Shown: positions 1 to 10,920, counted from the stretch's first letter. The stretch is 64,000 bases of DNA from Siphonodentalium dalli (GCA_032622095.1 CP136064.1:37934426-37998425); one strand, 5' to 3'. The notes: a model not told the origin generated them from the letters alone. Translations and numbers: made by a program.

Positions 1-1158
1 CTACACGATGGGACACAATGACATCCCGTAATATGGATGCCTGCCTACATTTCGAACTAGCAAGAAGTGTGCATTATATATACACAAAAGATAAACTAAA
101 TGAATAAATTCATAGCAATTAGAAGATTGAAATCTTCCCATGATTACACACGATAAATAGTGTTAAAACCAATTGTACATGTTAATGTACTGAGACATTA
201 GTGTCTCGAAGTATAAACTCTTCATCCACAAACGTGAAAAATCACAAACTCAAGTGACCTGCTAAAATTGGTCTACTCTAGCTATCAAAATGGCAAACAT
301 ATCCAACTAGCAATGCGTGTGCTTTGTATTTAAACGAGGGCCCACTGATATTCAATTGAATTCATCCATTTATTTGGGAAATTCATTGGGTAACACGCTC
401 AACTTATCTGTAAGACACATATAGAGCCCACTAATATTATTTGATATTATGCTCTGTCTTGCTTGATTATTATATACACATGCGAGCCAACTGGAATGCA
501 CCATTATCTCAAACCATAAATCCATGGAGAGCGGTGTGTTCTATGCTCTTACACGCTATTTTGGAATTAACATATACATGTAATACCAAATGCCATCAAA
601 TATGGCGTACTATACACAAATTTATCTGGAAATGTATATGATTGGTGTGTCAAAACATCGACACGTCATTAATCACCAACTCCTATAGAGTAGGGATATC
701 AATTTCCTATCATTAAAGTTACACAGGGCACAATGTCCACCACATGTTGATTCTGTCATGAAACAGTTTGAACTAGACTAAACCAATTCCTTCCAGACCA
801 CATGTGTTCTGGGTATATAGCATATAGGAAAACTTATATACTTCACAATCAACGTGTCGGCCCTAGTAAGCGCTGTTGTAAAGACAGGTCAAGCCATTCT
901 AGGTTGCATATAATATGCAAATACAGAAGAAATCTGCATCTAAAATGCAACAAATAGGCATAAACTATGCTGGTTTAAATTATGACTGTCACATTACTAA
1001 CTCATTTGACTCAAAATGCAAAACTTGGGCGTGACACGACCGACTGCTCTAATAATATAAGCAGCACGATGGAATCTATAAATTCCGGGCTCAGAATACT
1101 CATTAAAGTGGTATTCATCCAATTTTATATAAAAAATCTCATTCTTACCTAATGTGAA
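1..1158. other. noncoding AT-rich DNA, left edge
   Basis: I see no coding exon here. Short open frames have no recognisable domain or codon signal. The first 50 bases resemble the stretch around 1191-1240 and 1797-1850 (tgacatccc...atggatgcctgcctacat), so this may be a diverged third copy of the 606-bp repeat described next. By position it should be Rab intron 2 or beyond, since the Rab gene runs leftwards out of the window. Confidence 0.5.
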
Positions 1159-2364
1159 CCACTTAAATATTAAACATGCTTTCTGCACGGTATGACACCA
1201 TGACATCCCTGAACATGGATGCCTGTCTACATATTAGATGTATGATATATAAGTATACAACTCTTTTCCAATAGGAAACGTGTATATATACTGACTCTCA
1301 TTCTTACCGAATGTGTACTAGTTAAGTATTTAATCACTCGATATCCACGTAATTCATTTACTGAAACGGAATTTATGAACCGTTGTTCCGGGTTTCAACA
1401 AAAGCTTAAAAAACAGGCTATTACCCGAAATAATTATCGGCGGCCCTGCAGACATTGACACTCAATGACCGACGTGCTAATTTAACCAAGAAGCACCTGC
1501 TCAATGCCACTGATAAATCATATAAATTTGCACACAATACCATACTGGTGCATCATAATATAAGACGTGTTACAAAACAACTCGAACATTGTTTTAAACA
1601 AAATCACTCATGTGTGATACGAACAATGTCCTAACAATATGCACAAACGCGCAGTGAATAATTTACTCATTGAAAATGGAAACACATGGAAAGTCTCGTT
1701 CAAAGATAGGACGTGATGTTCGTAGTTATCCATCCTTACATTAAAAACTCCCCTACATGGGAACCACTTAACTATTTAATCATGCTTTCTACACGGTATG
1801 ACACCATGACATCCCTGAATTCGGATGCCTGCCTACATATTAGATGTATAATATCTAAGTATGCAACTCTTTTCCAATAGGAAACGTGTATATATACTGA
1901 CTCTCATTCTTACCGAATGTGTACTACTTAAGTATTTAATCACTCGATACCCACGTAACTCATTTACTGACACGGAATTTATGAACCGTTGTTCCGTGTT
2001 TCAACAAAAGCTAAAAAACAGGCTATAACCCGAAAGAATTATCGGCAGCCCTGCATACATTGACACTCAATGACCAACGTGCTAATTTAACCAAGAAGCA
2101 CCTGCTCAATGCCACTGATAAATGATATAATTTTGCACACAATACCATACTGGTGCATCATTATATAAGACATGAAAACAACTCGAACATTGTTTTTAAA
2201 AATTCACTCATGTGAGATACGAATAATGTCTTACTATATGCACACACGCGCAGTGAATAATTTACTCATTGAAAATGGAAACACATGGACAGTCTCGTTC
2301 AAAGATCGGACGTGATGTTCGTAGTTATCCATCCTTACATTAAAAACTCCCCTACATGGGAATC
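1159..2364. repeat. 606-bp tandem duplication (two units)
   Basis: Two adjacent units of about 605 bp are nearly identical. The string tatgacaccatgacatccct starts at 1191 and again at 1797, an offset of 606. Both units carry ttttccaataggaaacgtgt and end near taaaaactcccctacatggga (1741 and 2340). They differ by scattered substitutions and small indels. No coding content was recognised. Boundaries are approximate. Confidence 0.85.
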
Positions 2365-3142
2365 AAACACCCGCTAAGGGACTAACTATTTAATTCTTGT
2401 ACTTTACGATATGTGACTGCCAGAATCCTTGAAATATTGGCTTTTAACGACACACAGCCTGTTGAAACGTAGATTACTCAATACAGATATATCTTACAAC
2501 ACTTGCAAGAGATTACAACAATCTGGTCTAATTGATCAAAAGGAAAGTGCGAACTGCCTTGATCTGATACTTTACAGGACTAATCTGGCACACATGTGAA
2601 CCGAATGCTACCACGCTATTACACAGTGGCCATGTCAATCACACTTAACGAACCAATGAAATTACGTGTTTGCTATACTGCCGTATTACACAAAGAACGG
2701 GGGGCTGACCATAGCACGTGTTATATTGACCAGCGATATTAGTAGTAAGTGCAGACCACACAACTTCGGGTCTGTGATAACTTGCACATAATGTTGCTTC
2801 CGACTTATTGCTATTTCACAACGAATGACACAATAACTCACGCCTATTATAATAGGCATGTTACTATGAACAACACGCGAAGCCTTGAAGGCCATCGCTC
2901 AATTCAGCTGTCTTGAGACAGTCTGTATCTACCATGCACACATACCTATATGTGTTGATCCCTCAGTTACTTTGAGGAATCTTAATTCCGCTCTCTCCTG
3001 ATGAGACCTTGCGGGTTCACCAATTTCTAAATTGGTTGACAAAATAGGTCGAAACACTAAAAGGCAGTGTAGAGTGCTACATAGAATGTCCCGTCCATAG
3101 ATCGGATGGGATGTTGGTATTTATCCAATTTTATATAAAAAC
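2365..3142. other. noncoding spacer before the 81-bp array
   Basis: I see no exon or clear element. The last 60 bases (gatcggatgggatgttgg...ttatataaaaactg) resemble the end of the 606-bp unit, so that family probably reaches the edge of the 81-bp array. Confidence 0.4.
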
Positions 3143-5500
3143 TGCGCAGCTCAATTAATGTTTTATATAGGGCCCAGATGAGGTTCCCATTGATTACTAT
3201 GAATTATAGTACTCGGCACATTCAGCGCAGCTCAATTAATGTTTTATATAGGGCCCAGATGAGGTTCACATTTATTATTAAAGATTATAGTACTCGGCAC
3301 GTTCTGCGAAGCTCAATTAATGTTTTATATAGGGCCCAGATGAGGTTCCCATTGATTACTAAGAATTATAGTACTCGGCACATTCAACGCAGCTCAATTA
3401 ATGTTTTATATAGGGCCAAGATGAGGTTCGCATTGATTACTAAGGATTATAGTACTCGGCACATTCAGCGCGACTCAATTAATGTTTTATATAGGGCCCA
3501 GATGAGGTTCACATTGATTACTAAGGATTATAGTACTCGGCACATTCTGCGCAGCTCAATTAATGTTTTATATAGGGCCGAGATGAGGTTCCCATTGATT
3601 ACTAAGGATTATAGTACTCGGCACATTCAGCGCGACTCAATTAATGTTTTATATAGGACCAATATGAGGTTCGCATTGATTACTAAGGATTATAGTACTC
3701 GGCACATTCTGCGCAGCTCAATTAATGTTTTATATAGGGCCCAGATGAGGTTCCCATTGATTACTAAGAATTATAGTACTCGGCACATTCTGCGCAGCTC
3801 AATAAATGTTTTATATAGGGCCAATATGAGGTTCCCATTGATTACTAAGGATTATAGTACTCGGCACATTCAGCGCGACTCAATTAATGTTTTATATAGG
3901 GCCAATATGAGGTTCCCATTGATTACTAAGGATTATAGTACTCTGCACATTCTGCGCAGCTCAATTAATGTTTTATATAGGGCCAAGATGAGGTTCCCAT
4001 TGATTACTAACCCGGTTAGCTATATCGTAGACGACCAGGCCGACCGCAGCGTCTCTCGTGTACATCGGAATGATACTTCGAAACCTTTCCTGTCCCAAGA
4101 TGAGGTTCCCATTGATTACTAAGGATTATAGTACTCGGCACATTCTGCGCAGCTCAATTAGTGTTTTATATAGGGCCCAGATGAGGTTCCCATTGATTAC
4201 TAAGGATTATAGTACTCGGCACATTCTGCGCAGCTCAATTAATGTTTTATATAGGGCCCAGATGAGGTTCCCATTGATTACTAAGGATTATAGTACTCGG
4301 CACATTCAGCGCGACTCAATTAATGTTTTATATAGGGCCCAGATGAGGTTCCCATTGATTACTAAGGATTATAGTACTCGGCACATTCTGCGCAGCTCAA
4401 TTAGTGTTTTATATAGGGCCCAGATGAGGTTCCCATTGATTACTAAGGATTATAGTACTCGGCACATTCTGCGCAGCTCAATTAATGTTTTATATAGGGC
4501 CCAGATGAGGTTCCCATTGATTACTAAGGATTATAGTACTCGGCACATTCAGCGCGACTCAATTAATGTTTTATATAGGGCCCAGATGAGGTTCCCATTG
4601 ATTACTAAGAATTATAGTACTCGGCACATTCTGCGCAGCTCAATTAATGTTTTATAAAGGGCCCAGATGAGGTTCCCATTGATTACTAAGGATTATAGTA
4701 CGCGGCACATTCTGCGCAGCTCAATTAATGTTTTATATAGGGCCCAGATGAGGTTCCCATTGATTACTAAGAATTACAGTACTCGGCACATTCAGCGCAG
4801 CTCAATTAATGTTTTATATAGGGCCAAGATGAGGTTCGCATTGATTACTAAGGATTATAGTACTCGGCACATTCAGCGCGACTCAATTAATGTTTTATAT
4901 AGGGCCCAGATGAGGTTCACGTTGATTACTAAGGATTATAGTACTCGGCACATTCTGCGAAGCTCAATTAATGTTTTATATAGGGCCGAGATGAGGTTCG
5001 CATTGATTACTAAGGATGATAGTACTCGGCACATTCTGCGCAGCTCAATTAATGTTTTATATAGGGCCCAGATGAGGTTCCCATTGATTACTAAGAATTA
5101 TAGTACTCGGCACATTCTGCGCAGCTCAATAAATGTTTTATATAGGGCCAATATGAGGTTCCCATTGATTACTAAGGATTATAGTACTCGGCACATTCAG
5201 CGCGACTCAATTAAGCTTTTATATAGGGCCCAGATGAGGTTCACATTGATTACTAAGGATTATAGTACTCGGCACATTCTGCGCAGCTCAATTAAGCTTT
5301 TATATAGGGCCCAGATGAGGTTCCCATTGGTTACTAAGGATTATAGTACTCGGCACATTCTGTGCAGCTCAATTAATGTTTAATATAGGGCCCAGATGAT
5401 ATTCCCATTGATTACTAAGGATTATAGTACACGGCACATTCAGCGCGACTCAATTAATGTTTTATATAGGGCCCAGATGAGGTTCCCATTGATTACTAAC
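3143..5500. repeat. 81-bp tandem array (about 28 units) in Rab intron 2
   Basis: The 81-bp unit contains tttatatagggcccagatga, gttcccattgattactaagg and attatagtactcggcacatt. Because 81 is 27x3 and the unit lacks stops, the plus strand shows long open frames (3178-4122, 4058-4657, 4667-5383) repeating [14 protein letters not shown]. These look like by-products of the period: the Rab gene is on the other strand and a few units are broken by stops. Two main subtypes, ending ctgcgcagctca or cagcgcgactca, form higher-order patterns. Units 4099-4341 and 4342-4584 make a 243-bp three-unit repeat, and the unit order before 4012 largely repeats before 5501. The array is interrupted at 4012-4096 by a copy of Rab exon 2. 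Confidence 0.95.
4012..4096 (-). pseudogene. truncated copy of Rab exon 2 with its splice donor
   Basis: 85 bp match the 3' part of Rab exon 2 (5501-5585) with 5 differences, and the intron donor GTTAGT follows intact. In the Rab frame four differences are silent (Gly, Tyr, Pro and Ser codons) and one is Leu to Ile, so the copy still reads [19 protein letters not shown] and on to DIANR. The 5' 67 bp of the exon, including the acceptor, are absent; repeat sequence abuts directly. It probably arose in a segmental duplication of about 1.49 kb of exon plus array. It could be a dead fragment or a remnant of an alternative exon. Confidence 0.85.
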
Positions 5501-5652
5501 CCGGTTAGCTATATCGTAGACGACCAGACCGACCGCAGCGTCTCTCGTATACATGGGAATGAGGCTTCGAAACCTTTCCTGTCCCGCCGTATCCCATACT
5601 TGGAAAGAGATATTCTTATCCTCAATTTTCACTTGTTTTTGGACAAATGCAG
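5501..5652 (-). CDS. Rab-family small GTPase, exon 2 (gene partial)
   Basis: This exon encodes residues 41-91 and begins [20 protein letters not shown]. It carries the G3/switch II motif WDTAGQE (residues 60-66, with the catalytic Gln at 65), then [12 protein letters not shown] and LVVYDIANR. The acceptor is ttcttttcag (5653 side) and the donor GTTAGT begins at 5500. Joining to exon 1 in phase 1 restores the Rab signature TIGAAF. The G4 (NKxD) and G5 motifs and the C-terminal prenylation cysteines must lie on later exons, which I do not find in 1-5500 and place beyond the left edge. The donor lies directly against the 81-bp array. Sequence is closest in character to the Rab5/22/21 group, with a Rab6-like RSLIP; subfamily is unsure. 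Confidence 0.92.
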
Positions 5653-5946
5653 CTGAAAAGAATATATGATTGTATATATTCACGTGCAGATCATCCTATA
5701 TAAGGCAGACGTTTTATATTTTGTCATAATAAGGCAGACACCTAATAAGTAGTAGTAGTAGTAGTAGTAATATCTTTTATTTACGTGACATGTGCATGTT
5801 AAATTACAAACAATTTTTAGACATTTAGTTTACATCGCGCACCCGTCCCTATTGGGCCTATATGTCACCCTGAAAATAAGAGTTAATTAATTTTTGCATT
5901 GTATAGCAAGACGCCTGTTAATTTACGCTATTATATGCTATGATGT

Positions 5947-8900
5947 TTATTTATATATATACTGCTTTCTTTTCAGATAGGCATCATGGATAAAATTAGC
6001 ACACTGACGTGTGTGTTTGTTGATTATTTCAATAAAAGCTGATTCTAACTGGTTTTGTTCTATCATCATGGTTACATTTAAAGGGAGAGAGTCGACTAAA
6101 AGTTCTCGCTTTTCGTTATAGAAAGGGCATTTTAATAGGAAGTGCATTTCATCTTCGACTTCATGTGAGGCACATAATGTGCATTTTCTGAGATTTAGCT
6201 TTTCATTTCTAAAACGACCAGTTTCCACTCTCAAAGGAAGAATTCCACATCGAAACTGAGCAAATATAGATCTATGAGCCCGGTCCATATTCATCAATAC
6301 ATATGATTCAGTTTCATAATTCCTTTTGAAAAGTTTATATGTTCTTAATTTAGGAACAAAATTTAAGCTGTTTTTCCATTTATCTGATTCATCATTTTTA
6401 AGCTTCGTTTCAAAATCGTCTATATTACATGTTTCTAAATTTTGAAATACTGTTGACAATTGTAAGTTAGATAGAGTATCATTCATAAAGGAACACCAAC
6501 CATTTGAAACATGAGCCAGGTCCCAGTTAAACACTTTTTTAATTAGTCTGTCATCTGGTAATTCTATTATATGGTTCCATAGACGGATATGGTTCAGGAC
6601 TCGACGAATCTTACAAGATGATATACCAATGTCACCATTTACTGCTAATAATGGACAATAGCGATGGACTCCCAAAAAATATCTAAAAGCCTTATTCTGT
6701 ACACTATCTAGACATGAAAAATTCTTTGAACCCCATACGCCTGATGCATAATCTAAAATTGGAGATACACGTGTTATATATAATTTTTTTAATGTTTTGA
6801 AACCTATATCTTTATATGGGTGAATTTTTGAAATTATTGCACCTAAAGCTCTGCTTGCAGATTTGGCCAAGACCTCAGCTGTTGTGTCAAATTGTTTGTG
6901 TTCATGAATAATAATACCCAAGAATTTATATTCTTCTACGATATTCAGTTGTTGCGTGCCAAGTTTAAAAGGAAAACTTGTTCGTTTGGTTCTGACATTT
7001 CTAAGATGCATTGTTTTTGTTTTATTTGTGTTTATCACCATTCTCCACTTTCTACACCATTTGTGAACTACTTCGAGCATATTTTGCATATTGTTTTCAT
7101 TTTCAGATAGTAACACTATGTCATCAGCATACATTAAAATGGGTACATTAATGTCATTTAATTTTACACCAACATTCATGGTTTTTATTTCAGATGCCAG
7201 GTCATTTACAAATACATTAAAGAGTGTAGATGATAAATTATCTCCTTGTTTTACACCAAATTGACAATCAAAAGGCTCCGACACATCTCCATTTATTCTG
7301 ATACGTGCATGTGTACTTCTATACATACTTCGAATTGATTGGTACATGTTTCCGTCTATCCCACATTTAAGAAGTTTGAAGAGTAACATGTCTCTGTCGA
7401 TACAATCGAAAGCTTTTTTGAAATCTATGAACGTAGTAAATATATCTTTCTTTCCTTTCATTATGCTTGTTAGTATGAAAATATTATCAATGCATGACCG
7501 CTTTGATCTGAAACCATTTTGTTCATCAACTAGTATATTATTATGGTCTAGATGTTCAACAAGTCTATTATTTAAAACACTATTATATAATTTGCTGCTT
7601 GTTGGTAGTAATGAGATGCCACGATAATTAAGCGGAATTATCTGGTCTAGTGATTTATCTTTTGGTATGGGACATATTATAGATTGTCTCCAAACAGATG
7701 GTATAATGCCAGTATCAAAAATGAAATTAAATAAACTAAGCAACACAGGTTTAACAGATTCACATTTTAGGGTTTCACCAGGTATTTTATCTATGCCAAA
7801 CGCCTTTCCAGTCTTTACTTTATTTATTGCACGATCAATTTCTTCTATTTGAATAGTCCGATTTAGAATATTATTGTGTACATATAATGGGTCTAAAAAA
7901 TTATTTTCTGTAAATATCTTTTCTTTTATGATATTTTCTCTGAAATTATTATCAAAAAGTTCATTTCCAAATTCCGGATTGTATAAAGTTTTAAAAGCAG
8001 ACCTCCAGTTTTCTGTAATTAATTTTGTATCTATTATGACAGAACCATCAGGTCCAATTACTTCATTTGGGATACCATTTACTTTTTTGGGTCCAAGTTT
8101 CTTAATCGTGTCCCAGAAAGATTTAGGATTATTACAGTTTAGTTCCATATCGAGTGCAAAATTACGTTTATATTGTCTTTCATAAGTGCGTAATTTACGA
8201 TTAAAAATTTGCCTAGCCTCTTTAAATTTTAGAAAAGCTAAATTTTTGTCTCTTGACTTAGTTTTATATTTTAGGAATGCATTTTCCAAGTTACTCATTG
8301 TTTGCCATAATTTAGTAAGGTCATCATTCCAATATGGTTTGTGAAATTTAAATTTTTTATGTGAACGCCTTCCATTTTTGAAACTTGGTAATTGGTCCGA
8401 CATATTTTCAAAAATGTGTTTTGTAAATTTATCATAAATATTGTCTACAGTTATTTGGGATTCTATTGCAGACTCGATTTCATGTATCAAATTTAATAAA
8501 GTTTCAGATGAGGCTAAAAAATCAGCTGATAATGGTTTATTAAGTTTAGTTGGTGTATATTTGTGATCAGTTGGTGTGCTGCCATGTACATGGACTGTAT
8601 TTACAATATACTCCACCAAAACAAAACTATGGTCCGGTGGTTTACACCCTTCACCTAGCATACTTTCTAACGAATTATCGGTAATTAAATCTGATTGTGT
8701 TTTGACCCAGAAATTATTGAAGCGATCAAATACGTCATGTGGCACACAAATATAATCGACAACAGCTGAACCCTTGGTACTAATCGAGGTATAATTATTG
8801 TTTTCATTATTCAAACGACCATTTAAACAGCATAACTTAGTTTCATTTAAAAATTCAAGAAACGATTTTCCATGCTGGTTTACTGTGTTATCAATATTAT

Positions 8901-9378
8901 GAATTTGGGGTACACAGTGGAGTTCCATATTTACATCTGACAATTTACCTATGCGTGCATTCATATCACCACATACAATCATTGGGGTATCACAATGTAA
9001 ATAAGCGCTTGTCAAAATATGTGAGAAAAAACTATCTGGATTTCTGCCCCACACAGACCTTTCTGGGGGAAGATAACATGTACATAATATGAATTCTTCA
9101 TTTAAACTAATTGATTTAAACTTTACTGATAAAATGCCATCAATTTCTCTGTCTAATATGGAAACATCAAAATATTGTAATAATTCTTCTCTAATTAGCA
9201 TTCCCACACCACCAGAAGCCTTAGGGGCTAATACATTAGTACTTGATCTGTTATTTCCAATCCATAAATAATTCAATAAATCAATATTTTCTCCTTGTTT
9301 CAAGTGAGATTCAGAAATACATAATATATCACAATTTACTGCATTTATTAATTTTGTTTTCAATGTTTTACTTTTCAA
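5947..9378 (-). CDS. LINE ORF2: endonuclease plus reverse transcriptase
   Basis: 1143 codons from the first ATG. Endonuclease motifs in order: CISESHL (catalytic Glu), GGVGMLIRE, CGDMNARIG, DYICVPHD and PPDHSFVLVEY. Reverse transcriptase motifs: KTGKAFGIDKIPG, NYRGISLLPTSSKLYN, NGFRSKRSC, FIDFKKAFDCIDRD, GVKQGDNLSSTLFNVFVNDL and the catalytic YADD in ILMYADDIVLL. A C-terminal cysteine/histidine knuckle reads CTLCASHEVEDEMHFLLKC. The frame is open further upstream to 9447 and there encodes KIGHININGW, the first endonuclease motif, which the 9378 ATG would leave out. So the true protein probably starts upstream, by readthrough of the ORF1 stop or non-AUG initiation. Function: nicks target DNA and copies its own RNA there. 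Confidence 0.95.
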   Translation of the reverse strand: MKSKTLKTKLINAVNCDILCISESHLKQGENIDLLNYLWIGNNRSSTNVLAPKASGGVGMLIREELLQYFDVSILDREIDGILSVKFKSISLNEEFILCTCYLPPERSVWGRNPDSFFSHILTSAYLHCDTPMIVCGDMNARIGKLSDVNMELHCVPQIHNIDNTVNQHGKSFLEFLNETKLCCLNGRLNNENNNYTSISTKGSAVVDYICVPHDVFDRFNNFWVKTQSDLITDNSLESMLGEGCKPPDHSFVLVEYIVNTVHVHGSTPTDHKYTPTKLNKPLSADFLASSETLLNLIHEIESAIESQITVDNIYDKFTKHIFENMSDQLPSFKNGRRSHKKFKFHKPYWNDDLTKLWQTMSNLENAFLKYKTKSRDKNLAFLKFKEARQIFNRKLRTYERQYKRNFALDMELNCNNPKSFWDTIKKLGPKKVNGIPNEVIGPDGSVIIDTKLITENWRSAFKTLYNPEFGNELFDNNFRENIIKEKIFTENNFLDPLYVHNNILNRTIQIEEIDRAINKVKTGKAFGIDKIPGETLKCESVKPVLLSLFNFIFDTGIIPSVWRQSIICPIPKDKSLDQIIPLNYRGISLLPTSSKLYNSVLNNRLVEHLDHNNILVDEQNGFRSKRSCIDNIFILTSIMKGKKDIFTTFIDFKKAFDCIDRDMLLFKLLKCGIDGNMYQSIRSMYRSTHARIRINGDVSEPFDCQFGVKQGDNLSSTLFNVFVNDLASEIKTMNVGVKLNDINVPILMYADDIVLLSENENNMQNMLEVVHKWCRKWRMVINTNKTKTMHLRNVRTKRTSFPFKLGTQQLNIVEEYKFLGIIIHEHKQFDTTAEVLAKSASRALGAIISKIHPYKDIGFKTLKKLYITRVSPILDYASGVWGSKNFSCLDSVQNKAFRYFLGVHRYCPLLAVNGDIGISSCKIRRVLNHIRLWNHIIELPDDRLIKKVFNWDLAHVSNGWCSFMNDTLSNLQLSTVFQNLETCNIDDFETKLKNDESDKWKNSLNFVPKLRTYKLFKRNYETESYVLMNMDRAHRSIFAQFRCGILPLRVETGRFRNEKLNLRKCTLCASHEVEDEMHFLLKCPFYNEKRELLVDSLPLNVTMMIEQNQLESAFIEIINKHTRQCANFIHDAYLKRKQYIYK

Positions 9379-9450
9379 AGTCCAACCATTAATGTTTATA
9401 TGCCCAATTTTTAATGCCTTCCTCGGAAAGTCACATGTCGGCTTGTCCTA
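9379..9450 (-). other. in-frame TAG junction between LINE ORF1 and ORF2
   Basis: After the ORF1 TAG (9448-9450) the same frame reads DKPTCDFPRKALKIGHININ and then GWTL into ORF2 without another stop. There is no ATG between the TAG and the endonuclease motif NINGW. The junction contains no obvious UAAUG-type reinitiation site. Confidence 0.85.
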
Positions 9451-10242
9451 TCTCGAGTTGTTGGCCCCTCGGTGATGGCGGTCCGACTTCCGAACGATTC
9501 GCCCACTTCCCGACACAAAGAATTCATGGCCATTCGGTAACTGTGCGAGGAGTGTCCTGGCATTCGTCTCGACCAGCCTCTCAACGTGTGGCTTACTGCT
9601 GCGGATATAACATTCTTTATAGCTGTCATCATCGCGTAGTTTTTGTTTGTTCCGAAGAACCTTCACTTTTTGTGGCACAGTTTCGAAAGTTACCTTTAAC
9701 AACGCTGGTTTGTTCAGCACCCTTTTATTCAGCCTCCTCGCGGATAATACACGGATCTCTTGATTCTCTAGCTTCATGGTAGTTAACATTCCCTGTATCA
9801 CCTCGTCGAGGTCTTCATCCTGTCTCTCCGGCACATTTGTTATAATAACAGCGAGCTCGCTGTCATCAGCTGATTGGCGTAACGGCGGCGTAACTGGGTC
9901 AGATTGTTGTCGATCAGCGTGCGCGATACGGTTGGTTAACTCTCCAACTTGTTGAATGACTGTATCGATCCTAGCACGTTCCACTCCGATTTCCAACGTT
10001 ATGTCCTCTTTAAGCACTTTAAATTTTTCATCAAAAGTCTTTTTCCACTCGTCCCTCATCTTGTCTAGTTTTTTGTCAATCGCCTTTCGCATTCCATCTT
10101 GTCCATTTTTTACTTCATTGATGACATCGGTCAACGCTTTCAGCTGGTTGACTACACCGTCGCCGTCGGCCATTGCACCCGCGCTAGTTTTGGGATTTTT
10201 TTTCGGATGGCTTGGGTGTCTCTCCCTCCGAATTGCGGTCAC
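9448..10242 (-). CDS. LINE ORF1: coiled-coil nucleic-acid-binding protein
   Basis: 264 codons. A basic N-terminus (RRERHPSHPKKNPK) is followed by a heptad-rich coiled coil at about residues 30-105 (VNQLKALTDVINEV onward). Next is a domain beginning ELAVIITNVPERQDEDLDEV at about residue 127, with RRLNKRVLNKPALLKVTFET and KVLRNKQKLRDD, resembling the RRM-like and C-terminal domains of L1-type ORF1 proteins. Such proteins bind LINE RNA as trimers and act as chaperones (family knowledge). It ends in TAG at 9448-9450 and the same frame continues into ORF2. An alternative start is the later in-frame Met at about residue 24 (MADGDGVVN). Confidence 0.85.
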   Translation of the reverse strand: MTAIRRERHPSHPKKNPKTSAGAMADGDGVVNQLKALTDVINEVKNGQDGMRKAIDKKLDKMRDEWKKTFDEKFKVLKEDITLEIGVERARIDTVIQQVGELTNRIAHADRQQSDPVTPPLRQSADDSELAVIITNVPERQDEDLDEVIQGMLTTMKLENQEIRVLSARRLNKRVLNKPALLKVTFETVPQKVKVLRNKQKLRDDDSYKECYIRSSKPHVERLVETNARTLLAQLPNGHEFFVSGSGRIVRKSDRHHRGANNSR

Positions 10243-10300
10243 GTTTCTTATCTGACATTCAAACTATATAATCATAAAGAGTCATACAGAACTGAATATC

Positions 10301-10868
10301 CTTTATATCCGAAAGCTAAATGTCCAAAAACATCGAGAAATAAACAAAACAGCAGAGCGAATTTGAAAAGCGTCCTGATTCTATACGCATGCGCATATAC
10401 CATACATATACCATACATATACCATAAACCATACAACATTCCAACAAATCCCAAATTCAGGAAAATATTTTGCTGCCGAATTCCATTAGATTTGAAGTTG
10501 AGTGGTTGAAATGTGATCTGAAATGTTGAAGTCACTGATATATTTCCATTTTATGTATTTAATTCACGTTTGAAAAATATCCGCCTTATAATTACATATA
10601 CGCCAAAGCATATGATTCACCAGATTTGAAACTCTTCATAAAACCACATTTCCACAATTTTAACGGACTGCGTCATTCTATCATCGAGAGATAGCATGGC
10701 TGGAAGTGATAACCACTGAACACACCAGGTGTACACCCAGTATATGAGTTATGATCATGGGGAAATAAGGCGGACCAGATTATGTCTGCCTCATTTACCG
10801 TCTGCCTGCATGATGACCATATATGTATATACTTTTAGTCGACCTAAGTCGTATTGATGAATTGTATA
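10301..10868. other. noncoding, LINE 5' flank
   Basis: I see only AT-rich sequence. It includes three short tandem copies of ccatacatata near 10400 and a ggcggaccagattatgtctgcc stretch near 10770. No exon or element boundary was found. Confidence 0.4.
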
Positions 10869-10920
10869 TATGTGACCCGCCATATCAAATCCAGTCGTAA
10901 GTCGGGATTTTTTACTCTGT

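Larger units (their letters stand above)
5750..10300 (-). mobile_element. nearly full-length APE-type LINE (non-LTR retrotransposon)
   Basis: It has two ORFs, a short 3' UTR and a terminal microsatellite (TAC)n at 5749-5769 (plus strand gtagtag). The two-ORF layout, apurinic-type endonuclease, YADD reverse transcriptase and simple-repeat tail fit the CR1/L2/Rex1-type branch of LINEs, but I cannot fix the clade by eye. The 5' limit is uncertain: ORF1 starts at 10242 and I saw no clear target-site duplication. Both frames are long and intact apart from the TAG between them, so the copy looks fairly young. It lies in Rab intron 1. Confidence 0.9.

Noticed and set aside
997-1206. Minus-strand frame as a later Rab exon
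   Set aside because: It lacks the NKxD motif, SAK motif or Cys tail, and lies inside a noncoding tandem duplication.
3178-5656. Plus-strand repetitive ORFs as a novel repeat protein gene
   Set aside because: They arise from an 81-bp period lacking stops; a few units are broken by stops, the repeat lies in a Rab intron, and there is no promoter or splice context.
9411-9632. Minus-strand 73-codon ORF overlapping the ORF1/ORF2 junction
   Set aside because: It is an out-of-frame shadow of ORF1; ORF1 and ORF2 frames explain the region.
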